Shown: positions 10,164 to 20,193, counted from the stretch's first letter. The stretch: DNA of 23,802 nucleotides from an uncultured Ureaplasma sp. (GCA_902782585.1 CACZNK010000053.1:1-23802); one strand, 5' to 3'. Notes: generated from the letters alone by a model not told the origin. Numbers and translations: made by a program.

Positions 10164-11880
10164 TATTAATATCTCTCTTATATATTTTTAATGCTTTAAT
10201 GATTGAATTTTGCCCACCATATGATATTACATATTTTGCAGCATTTTTAACATCTTCTGGTGAATTATCAAATGTAAATGACCATTCTGTTAGTTTTAAC
10301 ATAGAAATGTCATTTCTTTGATCACCTAAAGTTAATAATTCAGTATTTTTAATTTTTAAAAATTTTGCTAATTTTTTTAAAGCATAGCCCTTAGATACAT
10401 ATAGTGCATTAACTTCAATGTTTATTGCTGAACTAGAAGATATATTTATTTTTAAATTTGATTTTTTAATTAATGAAAGAATTTCATCTCGATATTCTGT
10501 TTTTGTGAAAAAGATAATAATTTTTATTATTGGATCATTAGATGGCAAATTGAATATAGGAATAATTCTAAATGCTTTGCTGATTTCATAACTGTCTAAA
10601 TATTCTTCTATTGGTGTATTAATATTTTCTTTTTTAGTATATACATATACTTTTGGTAAATATTCAAATCCAGTTTCAAATGATTTTTTATATTCTTTAT
10701 TATTGAATACATGGAAATAACATGAAATTTTTCCATACTTTTTACTATCAATTAATTCTTCAACAATTTTTAATACTGAATTAGCAATTCAATGGTGTAT
10801 AGGCCAAAAATAATGGGGTTTTTGTTTATATAAATCATAAACAATAGCACCATTGTTTCCAATCACATACCTTATTTTTATATTTTTAAGATCACTTTTA
10901 CAAATGATTCGATAAATATCATTTGCACATCTTCCTGAGGCAAGGGTTAAACATGGAGTATCATTATGTACAAATTCTTTAATGTCTTCTGAAAATTCCT
11001 TATCAATTAATCTTTCATTATTTAATGCAGTACCATCTAAATCACTAGCTATTAATTTAACATTGTGATTTTTAGCTAATAATCTATCATTAATAAATTT
11101 TGATACAGGACTGTTAAATTTTGAATAATTTTCAGAGGAACAACTTTTAATTATTTTGTTTTTCCCAATTCCGCCAAAACATTTAACAGTTTCCGCAGCT
11201 GATAAATCATTTCCACTATCGCCAATAGCAGCAACATTATTTAAAGAAATTTCCATTTTATTAGCAATTATTTTAATTGCTTCACCTTTAGAACAATTGA
11301 TTGGACTTAATTCATACATAAAACCATTTGTTTTTTGAATAAAAATTTTATTTGTCAATTTAGTCTGAATATATTTTTCAAATTTTTTTCTTGCTTTTGG
11401 TCTAAATCCAAAAACATTTATTTTTCATGAAGGAATATCAACTTTAGAAAAATCAATTTTTTTTAACTTAATATTTTTTATAACTTTAGCAATTAAAGAA
11501 AGAAATAATGAATTTGAATAAACGCCATTTGTTTCAAAACCTTCTTGATAGATTCAAATGTTTAATTTTAATTTTTTAACTAAATCAACAATTTGTTTTG
11601 TTGTTATAGGATCAATTAGATTTTTGTAAATAATTTTATTTTCATGATCATATATTGCACTACCACAGAGTGTAACAATATATGGTACTTTTTTACCAGT
11701 ATATTTTTCAATTCTATCAGCAATTTTTCTAGCTGAAGTTATTGCTCGACCTGTTGAGATTACTATTTGGCCACCAGCATTAGTAAAATTTTTTAATGCT
11801 TGAAAATTTTTATTTGTTATTTTATTTAATCTTTTTATTAAAGTGCCATCTAAATCAATTGCAATTAATTTATATTTCAT
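10156..11880 (-). CDS. Double-domain Cof-type HAD-IIB hydrolase
   Basis: One frame of 574 residues holds two HAD phosphatase domains in tandem. Domain 1 (about 1-260): motif I DLDGT with Asp9 and Asp11, motif II STGR (Thr43), motif III Lys198 (CSKGEA), motif IV GDSGND (220-225). Domain 2 (about 275-574): DLDGT with Asp280 and Asp282, ASGR (Ser315), Lys497 (VSKGYA), GDQRND (519-524). Both therefore have complete catalytic sets for Mg-dependent removal of phosphate from small molecules such as sugar phosphates; the substrate is unknown. Typical Cof proteins have one such domain of 260-290 residues. TGA codons read as Trp (after residues 108 and 357, and elsewhere) break it into pieces under the standard code. 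ATG at 11880 is chosen because motif I begins at residue 9. A TTG at 11907 is an alternative. It overlaps potA by 8 bp and heads the polyamine operon. Confidence 0.88.
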
Positions 11881-11960
11881 CTCCGTATTTTTTTCAAGTC
11901 CAATCAATACATAAAAATATTTTATATTTTTTTATAGAATAATTAAAGAATATTCACTAT
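11881..11960. promoter_or_regulatory. Divergent promoter region, HAD/pot operon and hrcA
   Basis: This 80-bp AT-rich gap lies between two divergent genes and must hold promoters for both. Plus-strand TAGAAT at 11935-11940 could be the -10 of hrcA. Several TATAAA-like patches could serve the minus strand. I see no CIRCE (TTAGCACTC-N9-GAGTGCTAA), so hrcA does not look self-regulated by that element. Confidence 0.35.
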
Positions 11961-12971
11961 ATGAAATTAACCAAAAGACAGATACAACTTTTAAAAATAG
12001 TAATTGATGAATATACATATTCTGCACAACCAGTTCCAAGCAAATTAATTTCTAAGAAATACATGAGCGAATACTCACCACAAACTATTAGAAATGAGTT
12101 GAATATTTTAGAGAATTATGGTTTATTAGAGAAAACACATGTTTCATCAGGTAGGATACCATCAATTGAAGGCTATAAATATTATGAAATGAATATTTTA
12201 AAACCATATTTATCGAATGATATTAAAACTCAATTAAAAGCTATTCTTGAGCGAAGAGATTTATCAATTGACACAATAATTGATGAATCAGCCGCATTAA
12301 TTGAATCAATTTTAAAATTACCTACAGTAGTTCAAACAGCTGATTCAAATACTCAATTAAAACGTTTTGATTTAGTTCCAATATCTAATGAACAGGTTTT
12401 AATCATTTTAGTTACATCTGATGGTGAAATTATTAAAAATACCATTCAAATTAAAAATGAAAAACAATTAGAAGATGTAACTATTTGTATAAGAATTTTT
12501 AATGACCGTTTAGTTGACACTCCTTTAACTAACATTGCTAATAAATTACCAGTGGTTAAAGAAATTATTAGAAAATCAGTACACCAATATGAATTCTGTA
12601 TGCAACAAATAGTTTCCAAGATTTTTGAATTTAATTCAATCCCTAAAAAACAAAATGTTTATGGAATTAATAATTTAGTAGTTCAACCTGAATTCCAAAA
12701 CCCAGAAAAATTAAAATATGTTCTTTCATTGCTTGAAAATTCTTCAATATGAAAACAAATTGCATATACAAATGAAATTACAGGTAAATCAAAAATTACA
12801 TTTGTTAGTGATGTTAACAATAAAGATATAGCTGTTGCATCAACATCTATTAAAACATCAAATGTGACAAAACAAATTTCAGTAGTTGGTCCAACAAGAA
12901 TGGATTATGCTAAAGTTAAAGGTTTATTAAACTTTATCAAAGAAGAATTAAATAAGCATAGTAAAAGATAA
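11961..12971 (+). CDS. hrcA: Heat-inducible transcription repressor HrcA
   Basis: HrcA (336 residues) binds CIRCE operators and represses heat-shock genes such as dnaK, with activity tuned by chaperones. The N-terminal winged-helix domain (1-75) carries the family pattern: LTKRQIQLLKIVIDEY, SPQTIRNELNILENYGLLEKTH, and SSGRIPSIEGYKYY. The middle and C-terminal parts include the usual VLIILVTSDGEI segment and the closing VVGPTRMDYAKVKGLLNFI. TGA at 12750-12752 encodes a Trp. Length matches other HrcA proteins. The next gene starts 2 nt after the stop, so at least three genes share this transcript. Confidence 0.96.
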
Positions 12972-12973
12972 AT

Positions 12974-13597
12974 ATGAATAATGACTGAACTAAAATTGAT
13001 AAAGAATTACGCTCAATAAGTGTTCTTATTAAACAATTAATTAAAAAAAGTTATAAACAATTTTATAAACAAATATTAATTAGCAAAAATTTATTATCAT
13101 TTGTAGTTTTTTATGCATATTGGATTCATAAAAAATTATCAATTAAATTTAAAGAGGCAATAAATTTATTAGATTCAAATTTAATTTTGAATAAATACTT
13201 ATCATTAATTTTTAGTTTTATCACTAATGAGACATTAAATATTAGTTTTTTAAAAAACAAGTTATTTAATGAAATAAAAATTAATTCATCAGAGCTTGTT
13301 GATGCAATTTATCGATTATTAAAAACTTCATTAATTAAAATAGATAAGAATATGAATACAGAATTTATAAATTTGTATTTACACTTTATTATTTTAAATA
13401 ATTCTGCAGGTACAATAAGTTCAAGACCACCAAATAATCTTAAAAACATTGGTGAATATGATAAAAATCTTGATATTTATCTTTATAGTCTCCAACAATT
13501 TAAAAAAGCTAGAAATTTGTTTGAACAAATAGATCGTGAGAACTTATCTGACATGTCAACTGTAATAAATATCTTATCTAAAAACTTTTTATCATAA
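12974..13597 (+). CDS. Unknown basic helical protein
   Basis: I do not recognise this 207-residue protein. It begins MNNDWTKID (Trp from TGA), 2 nt after hrcA, and ends 2 nt before the phosphopantetheinyl transferase gene, so it is surely co-transcribed. The sequence is Lys/Ile/Asn-rich and predicted by eye to be mostly helical. A moderately hydrophobic stretch at about residues 40-52 (NLLSFVVFYAYWI) is too short and mixed for a confident membrane segment. Residues about 98-125 (ELVDAIYRLLKTSLIKID) have the look of a small helix-turn-helix or winged-helix unit, but this is weak. A Pro/Arg/Ser patch (SSRPPN) sits mid-C-terminus. No signal peptide, metal motif or nucleotide-binding loop is visible. 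Reality as a gene is supported by spacing and an open code-4 frame. Confidence 0.8.
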
Positions 13598-13599
13598 TT

Positions 13600-14217
13600 A
13601 TGGAAATAAAGAATGATGTTATTTATTTAGTTAATATTGAATCAATTAGTATTAATCAAATTGAATCTTTTATTTTAAAACATAAATTTGTTTATGAATT
13701 AAATTTAAACAATAACTTTTCAAATGAAAAAGATAAGAAATCACATTTAATTTCATTGTTTTTTATTATTAAATATTTACAAACGAATAATATTTTTTAT
13801 GAGAATTTAAAATTTCAAGATAATCATTATTTAATTGGTGACAACAAGCATTATTTTTCAATTTCTCATAAAAATAATTATGTTGGATTTATTAGTAGTA
13901 ACAACCCTATAGGTATTGATATTGAAATAATTATTAAAAATCCAAATAATACTGATATAGCCAAAAAATATTTTTCTAATTTTGCTAATGATTTTGACAA
14001 TGACACTTTTTTAACATGTTGAATTAAAGCAGAATCACTATTAAAATGTGCAAATATTTCTTTTCCTAAAGCATGTAAAATTATCAATGATAATGACAAT
14101 AATAATACATACCATTTCAAAATATTAAGACACAAAAATATGTTTATAGGTATTTGTTGTAAACATAAAATTGAAAATGAATATAAAATTTTTGAATTAA
14201 ATTATCTACCTAAATAA
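13600..14217 (+). CDS. 4'-phosphopantetheinyl transferase, Sfp type
   Basis: This enzyme (205 residues) would move the phosphopantetheine arm of coenzyme A onto a serine of a carrier protein. The three family motifs are in order: FSISHKNNYVGF (86-97), IGIDIE (104-109), and WIKAESLLK (141-149). Asp107, Glu109 and Glu145 are the expected Mg ligands, and Lys149 the conserved lysine. An upstream helix (SHLISLFFIIKYL) and the segment IAKKYFS after GIDIE also match Bacillus Sfp. Length is close to Sfp (about 224) and far above AcpS (about 120). It appears intact. The target is unknown; an acyl carrier protein is the simplest guess. It is third in the hrcA transcript, and its 3' end overlaps convergent lgt by 16 bp. 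A TGA encodes Trp141 in the third motif. Confidence 0.85.
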
Positions 14218-15389
14218 TACAAGTAACTTTGATTTGTTCTTATAGAAGCAATTTTAGCCTTTTCATGTCTAGTTTGGATAATAGAACGCTTTTGAGTTAA
14301 ATATTTAATTTTGAAATTTAATTTAGTTAGTTTTTGATTAATTTCATTGACATTTATATTTGATGTTCTAATTCTTTGATTTAAGTAATTTTGTTTATTT
14401 AATTTTGCTTTTAAAGTTGTATTTGTAAATAATATTAATCAAAAATAAATTGTATCTTCATACAATATAAATTTACAACGATATTTTCTAGTTTTAGGTA
14501 TTATATTACATTGATTTAATAAAAGAAGTAGTATTGAGAATCCTAATCATAAACCGCACATCGTATATGTTCCGGTTTTAAAACTAAATTGATTATCTCT
14601 CATTCCTTCTAAACAAATTCTTACTAAACTATATCATGTTATGTATAGCATACCTAATGATCCGGCTTTGGTTTTTGGAATAAATTCCATTGCAACATAT
14701 ATTAATATTAAGCCAACAAAATTAAGCATTCCTTCATATAAAAATAAAGGTTGCATATAATTACCATTTGGATAATCACCTATATACATATAAGGTAATA
14801 CTTTAGATAAAAAATTTAGATACCACATGTTATTTTCACTTGGGACGATAATTGAACCATACAATTCTTGGTTAAAATAGTTGCCTCATCTTCCAATTAC
14901 TTGTCCAATTAAAATACATGGCATAATAGCATCTGCATATAATCACATTGATACTTGTCGTGCAACAGGTTGTTCAGGTGCTAATAATGTATCTCTAACA
15001 TGATATTGTGGTTTTTTTAATATAAATGGGAACCATCAAAATGCAAGTAAAATATCTGCAATTACTCCACCTTGGACAGCTAATCCACCATCCCGTATAT
15101 TAAAAAAACTTGATCAATCAGCATCACCAATACAACAAGATCAAAATCTTGCTCCAAATATAGCTAATGGAATACCCATTAAACAATAATAATAAAATGG
15201 GTCACTTTTAATTTTGTACCAAAATTTTAATTTAACTGTAGCTAATATAATTGCTAATGTAAAACCTATTGCAACAAAAATACCATATCATTCAATAGTG
15301 AAATTACCAATATGAAAAGCAATTCTTGCATCATAATCTCAAAATTTTGATGGATTAGGTGGTACTAGTGATAGTATTTTAAGAAACAT
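14202..15389 (-). CDS. lgt: Prolipoprotein diacylglyceryl transferase with C-terminal extension
   Basis: Lgt (395 residues) attaches diacylglycerol to the lipobox cysteine of prolipoproteins at the membrane and would act on the three lipoproteins in this window. Evidence: the multi-pass start HIGNFTIEWYGIFVAIGF, GARFWSCC, DGGLAVQGGVI, and the signature GRWGNYFNQELYG. EGMLN and LVRICLEGMRDNQF also match the family. The core ends near residue 290. A further stretch of about 100 residues, rich in Lys, Asn and Gln and probably coiled, forms a cytoplasmic tail absent from most bacterial Lgt (about 280 residues); as I recall, mycoplasma Lgt proteins are also long. Its ATG overlaps the hprK stop by 1 bp, matching the hprK-lgt pair of M. 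genitalium. Confidence 0.95.
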
Positions 15390-16330
15390 TATTTATCCTT
15401 TTTCATGACTTTTTTATAGTTTCTTATATAATCGCTTCCTGCATTATAACCTTCAGTTTTTAATTTGTGATCATGGATTGCTATAGCAATCATATTGCTA
15501 ATATCACGTCCATATGTAACAGGTATGCTATATAATGGTAATTCTACACCAAGAATATTGACATATTTTCTCTCTTTACCAATTCTTTCAAAATATTCTC
15601 TTTGTAAAGAATCAGTTTTAACCAACTCAACAACCATATGAACTCTTGTAGATTTTTTAATTTTTGCGATACCAAACATTTTGGCAACATTAACTATACC
15701 AATACCTCTAACTTCTAAAAATACACTTGCTACATCATTCGCACGACATATTAATCTTCCATCAATATTACACATTTCAACTGCATCATCTCCAACAAGC
15801 ATAGCATTGTTATTTCTTAGTATTTGTAATGCAACTTCGGATTTACCAATACCAGATTCACCTTTAATTAATACACCGATGCCATTTCAAAAGATAACTG
15901 TACCATGCATTAGTTTATATTTTGCTAATTGTTCATTAATTCATCCAGAAACTTGGATGTATAATTCATTTGCAAGCAATTCTGTTATAACAACAGTTGA
16001 TGAATAATGTGGAGCAATTTTTTGAATCATATCAACATGTTTGAAGTTGTAGCAAAGGATAATTAATGGTGGTTTTAATTTAAATACATTTTTTAAAGCA
16101 ACTTCACGATCTTTTGGTGAGATAGATGAAAGATAATTACTTTCACCATTACCTCAAACAACACAAGAGGTAATGTTATTAAATTTGCATGATGATCTAT
16201 TTGCAAGTTCAAGACCTGTTCTATTTAATGCAGTATTATAAATTCGATTTGATTTTAAAGAACCCTTAAATAAAATCCGATTTGGAAATCGTTTTAACAG
16301 TGAAAGGATTTCAATATATTTTTTACTCAT
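15389..16330 (-). CDS. hprK: HPr kinase/phosphorylase
   Basis: HprK (313 residues) phosphorylates and dephosphorylates a serine of HPr, linking PTS sugar uptake to metabolic state. The N-terminal regulatory domain (1-125) includes PPLIILCYNF and HYSSTVVITELL. The kinase domain has Walker A GESGIGKS, the AMLVGDDAVE segment, and the HprK signature EVRGIGIVNV. The C-terminus NMIAIAIHDHKLK is also typical. ATG 16330 (MSKKYIEI) is preferred to 16342, because a TATAAT at 16351-16346 would place the transcript start downstream of the latter. Several Trp are TGA-coded. lgt follows with a 1-bp overlap. Confidence 0.95.
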
Positions 16331-16345
16331 ATTTATTTTCATTTT

Positions 16346-16351
16346 ATTATA
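16346..16351 (-). promoter_or_regulatory. Candidate -10 box of hprK
   Basis: Minus-strand CTATAAT has its TATAAT at 16351-16346. Transcription would start near 16339, giving a leader of about 9 nt to the ATG at 16330 and excluding the ATG at 16342. No clear -35 is visible. Confidence 0.45.
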
Positions 16352-16444
16352 GTAAGATCATAGCAAAAATTAAAAATTAATCTCTCCAACTATGATTGCA
16401 TAAATTGATTTATATGTCTAAAATTAACGAAATCCATTGTAATG

Positions 16445-16450
16445 TATAAT
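16445..16450 (+). promoter_or_regulatory. Candidate -10 box of the BspA/Big_2 lipoprotein, near-leaderless
   Basis: TATAAT at 16445-16450 ends only 9 nt before the ATG at 16460. Transcription would therefore start within a few bases of the start codon, and no Shine-Dalgarno sequence is seen. This suggests a leaderless mRNA. Confidence 0.45.
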
Positions 16451-16459
16451 TATTAAAAT

Positions 16460-17770
16460 ATGATAAACAAGAAATTAAAACTATTAAATTTAATTTCAAT
16501 TTTTGCATTATGTAATGCTATAATTTGGTCAATTACGTTAATAAGCACAGGTTGTGGGTCTAAAATTAAAGTTACAAATGTTAGTTTAAATAAAACTTCT
16601 AAATATTTATCACCAGGTGAATCATATAAATTAGAATATACTATTTTTCCAGAAAATGCTACAAATCAATTAGTAACTTGAACTTCAAGTAATCCCTTAA
16701 AAGTTAAAGTAAATAATAATGGTGTGATATATGGATATAACCTAGGTGAATCAACTATTACTGTAACAACAAAAGATGGTCATAAAAAAGCAATATGCGT
16801 AGTTAACGTTGTACGTGAAGTGATACATGTAACAAGTGTTAAATTAGATGTTACTTCAATGAATTTGCAATTAGATAATACAATCAAATTAAAATCAGAA
16901 ATTACTCCGATTACTGCCACAGATACAAAAGTAATATGATCATCATCTAATCCATTTATTGCTACAGTTGACAATGATGGTTTAATAATACCCCATGATA
17001 GAGGAGTTACAACAATTACTGCAACAACAAATGATGGTGATTATACAGCAACATGTGATGTTAAAGTATATGGATTTAAATTAGAAAGTTGTATGATAGT
17101 TACTACTAATGAGAATTCGACAATTAAATTTCAATCATATTGGCAAGATCACGATCTGGAAGTACCTAATCTATTATATTCAATTGATGATGGTGAAACA
17201 TGGAATGAAATGAAATTAAATCAAACAATAAATATTCCATCAAATACATCAATATATTTAAAAGGTAATAATCCAAATGGATGGACGAGGTTTAACATTG
17301 AAAATTTAACATGATTGCAATTTGGTAAATTATTAATTGAAGGTAATGTTTCAATATCTGGATCAATTATGGGGTTATTAGATGGTGGGACTATGCTTAT
17401 AGATGCAATTCCATTTGATTTTTGTTTTTATCAATTATTTGAATCTTCAACAGGGATCTCAAGCGTAAGCGAAGAATTTTTACCTTCAATAAATCTAACA
17501 AATTTCTGTTACTATCAAATGTTTGAAGATTGTACATCATTAACAAATGCTCCAGATTTGCCAGCTACAGAATTAGTAAATAATTGTTATAGCAATATGT
17601 TTTATAATTGCAAATCATTAAGTTCAATTAAATTAAATTATGAAGGAAATTATGACAATTATTATTTCTCAGATTGAGTAAATGGCGTTGCTGAAACTGG
17701 TACATTTTATTATAAAGGTCCAAGCACAGTTGAAGAATTTGGTTTTCCTAGTGGATGAGAAAAAGTTTAG
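16460..17770 (+). CDS. Surface lipoprotein with two Big_2 Ig-like domains and BspA-type leucine-rich repeats
   Basis: This 436-residue protein begins with a lipoprotein signal (lipobox ISTGC, Cys32). Two bacterial Ig-like Big_2 domains follow, at about 37-118 and 120-205. Each opens with VTxVxLxxTS and has a WxSSNP motif and a GxxTITxTT strand. The next part (about 210-310) contains LLYSIDDGETWNEM, KGNNPNGW and a LLDGG segment. This order is familiar from BspA-like proteins of gut bacteria. Three imperfect leucine-rich repeats of the CYxxMFxxCxSLxxxPxLPATxL kind come next. The tail WVNGVAETGTFYYKG and GFPSGWEKV is likewise the usual ending of that group. A role in adhesion or host-surface interaction is inferred. 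The gene sits on the opposite strand between tilS and hprK, which are neighbours in M. genitalium, so it is probably an insertion. It ends 2 bp from the convergent tilS stop. Confidence 0.85.
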
Positions 17771-17772
17771 GA

Positions 17773-18651
17773 TTATACAAATTTAATTTTATTTTGTTTC
17801 TTATAAATTTTTAATTTTTGATTAAGCCTATAATATGTATTTCCTTTATTAGATAAAAGGAAGTTAATTATTTCATTAATTTTATTTTTTGATATTCTTC
17901 ATGGTGAAAAATTAATGAGAAGTTTATACACTAAATGAATTTGAATTTTATTTTCTTGATTTTTAAAAAAGTTTAAATCATAATTTTGTTCAGCTCATGT
18001 GATATATAATTTATTAGTTTTTTCTAGAAGTTTACTTTTAGATTTGTTAATTTTACTTATATCATCATAAACCTTATAAAATTGTTTATTAGTCATTTTT
18101 GATATAGTTTTACGGAACTTATTACGTAAAAATTTAGGATCATTATTTGTAATATCAATAGAATATTTTATATGATGCTTTTTGCAATATTTTTCTAATT
18201 CAGATTTCCTAATCGTTATAAATGGTCGATATATTTTTAAATCTTTGTAATAGTTTTCTTTTTTGATACCATAGAATAATAGTTGTGATTTTTTTTGTTT
18301 TTGCATATAATAACTCTCAACAAAATCATCAGCATTATGTCCCATTAATATTTGCTTAATACCAGTTTTATTTGCAACTTTTAGAAAAAATTCATATCTT
18401 TTAATTCTTGCTCAACTTTCAAAATTTTTAATTTTATTTGATGAATAAATTTTTTTATTAATATTAAGAGCAAACAATTTGATTTTAAATTTACCACAAT
18501 ATTGTCTAACTATAGATTGATCAAAATCTGATGTATCACGATAGTGATAGTTTATATGGCATACACCATATATTCTTTTATGATATTGATTTAATAATGC
18601 CATTGAATCTGGACCACCAGAAACCGCAGCCAAATATTTATTTTTGAGCAT
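17773..18651 (-). CDS. tilS: tRNA(Ile)-lysidine synthase
   Basis: TilS (292 residues) joins lysine to C34 of the tRNA-Ile with anticodon CAU, so that it reads AUA, using ATP. The PP-loop SGGPDS lies at residues 11-16 (LAAVSGGPDSMALL). HINYHYRD, GHNADDFVESYYMQ and the IYRPFI / KSELEKYCKKHHIKYSIDITN segment also match, as does the FLRNKFRK motif. The C-terminus is short, as in mycoplasmas, lacking most of the second domain of E. coli TilS (432 residues). ATG 18651 is preferred: it places the PP-loop at the usual position and overlaps fhs by 14 bp. A GTG at 18693 would add 14 residues. Confidence 0.94.
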
Positions 18652-20191
18652 TAGGTATTTTTGGTAATCCTGGCATTTTAAAAATACTTTCACATATAGG
18701 AATAATTAATTTAGATCCATGTGAAATTAAAATGTCTTTAATAATAATCTTATCAGTTTTTTTATAAATAACATCATGTTTATTTCATGAAAATGTAATT
18801 GGGGTTTTTGCCATGCAAATGTAGTACTTGAAATTATTAAATTTATTAATTTTTGATTTTGCTAATGGTTCATATTTAACTTTAGTATTAAAACCATAAA
18901 TATTTGTTACTATGTCTTGTATTTTTTTAATTAATGAATTATTTAGTTGGTATGCAAAACGAATTTTATTATGAGATTTTGTTTGTCTAACAACTAATTT
19001 CACAAGTTTTTCAAACACTGATTTATTTTTAGACATTGGATCACAAAATGCATAGTTTAATTTTAATTTTTTTAATCATTTGATTAAATAGTTTATATGT
19101 TCAGTTTTATCATTATTAAATTTGTTAATAGCAATCACAGGATTATATCCAGTGTTTTTAATTAATTTAACATGTTGTATTAAATTTTTCATACCAATAT
19201 CAAATTGTTCATGCCAATCTTTACATTTTTTTGAATGATAAAAGATTGATTTTAAAGTTACACATAATACAATAGCATCTGGTAATTTATATTCTCTACC
19301 AATGATATCAACAAATTTTTCAAATCCTAGATCACTACCAAACCCTGCTTCAGTAACTACATATTTAGCATATTTAAATGCTTCATTAATAGCAATAATA
19401 CTATTGCAACCATGAGCAATATTTGCAAATGGTCCACCATGAATAATACATAAGTTGTTTTTCAATGTAGATAAGCAATTTGGTTTGATTAGATTATTAG
19501 CAAGGATTCTAATAGCTTTTTCAATATGAAAATCTTTTACATATATTGGTTTTTTATTTTTAGTATAAGCAACAATTATGCTGTTGATTCTTTCAATAAA
19601 ATCATCTAAATTTTTAGATAAACATAAAATAACCATGATATCACTTGCAGCAATAATATCAAACCCTGTTTTATATTTAATATTTTTAGTAATATTAATT
19701 TCAATTTCTCTTAGACTACGATCAGATAAATCAATTGCTCTTCTTCATGTAATTGTTTTAGGATCAATATTTAATTGATTACTTTGAAAAATATTGTTTT
19801 CAATGATAGTAGCAATTAAGTTATTAATTGTTTCAATTGCAAAAAAATCACCAGTTAATCCATAATTAATTAGTTTTTCTGGAATAACTTGACTAGACCC
19901 ACAACCTGTTGCTCCACCTTTAAGCCCTAATGTTGGACCAATTGATGGTTGTCTTAAGCATAAAATGCTCTTATATTTATATGCATTTAATGCATCATTT
20001 AATGCAATAGCAATAGTAGTTTTTCCTTCACCTTGAGGAGTAGGACTAATAGCAGTGACAAGAATTAGCTTTTTATTTTTTGATTTAGCATATGATTTAG
20101 TACTTAGTTTTATTTTTGCACAATCATTACCATACATTTCATATTTTGATTGGGGGATATTAAATTTCTTCAAAACATTAATAATACTCAT
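18638..20191 (-). CDS. fhs: Formate-tetrahydrofolate ligase (divergent)
   Basis: FTHFS (517 residues) makes 10-formyltetrahydrofolate from formate, THF and ATP, feeding purine synthesis and initiator-tRNA formylation. The P-loop PTPQGEGKTT (50-59) and the segments LGLKGGATGCG, LTGDFFAI, TWRRAIDLSDRSLREI, GFDIIAASDIM, IHGGPFANIAHGCNSI, VTEAGFGSDLGFEKF and C-terminal FKMPGLPKIPNA identify it. It is about 40 residues shorter than the usual 555-560. Some normally conserved positions differ: REPS is RQPS here, and the usual NLHFTGDFHAI is NYGLTGDFFAI, losing both histidines. It starts 2 nt after gltX and overlaps tilS. The family is certain; full activity is not. Confidence 0.92.
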
Positions 20192-20193
20192 AA

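Noticed and set aside
10156..11907. Several short HAD-like fragments that could be read as pseudogenes or separate genes
   Set aside because: All breaks are in-frame TGA codons (for example at 11556-11554 and 10791-10789). With TGA as Trp the frame is continuous and both motif sets are in one protein.
11881..11960. CIRCE operator expected near hrcA
   Set aside because: No TTAGCACTC-N9-GAGTGCTAA or close variant is present here, and none was noticed by eye in the window.
16343..16459. Inverted ATCATAG...CTATGAT pair in the hprK/lipoprotein gap
   Set aside because: The 7-bp arms are about 24 nt apart with no extension, well within chance for such AT-rich sequence.
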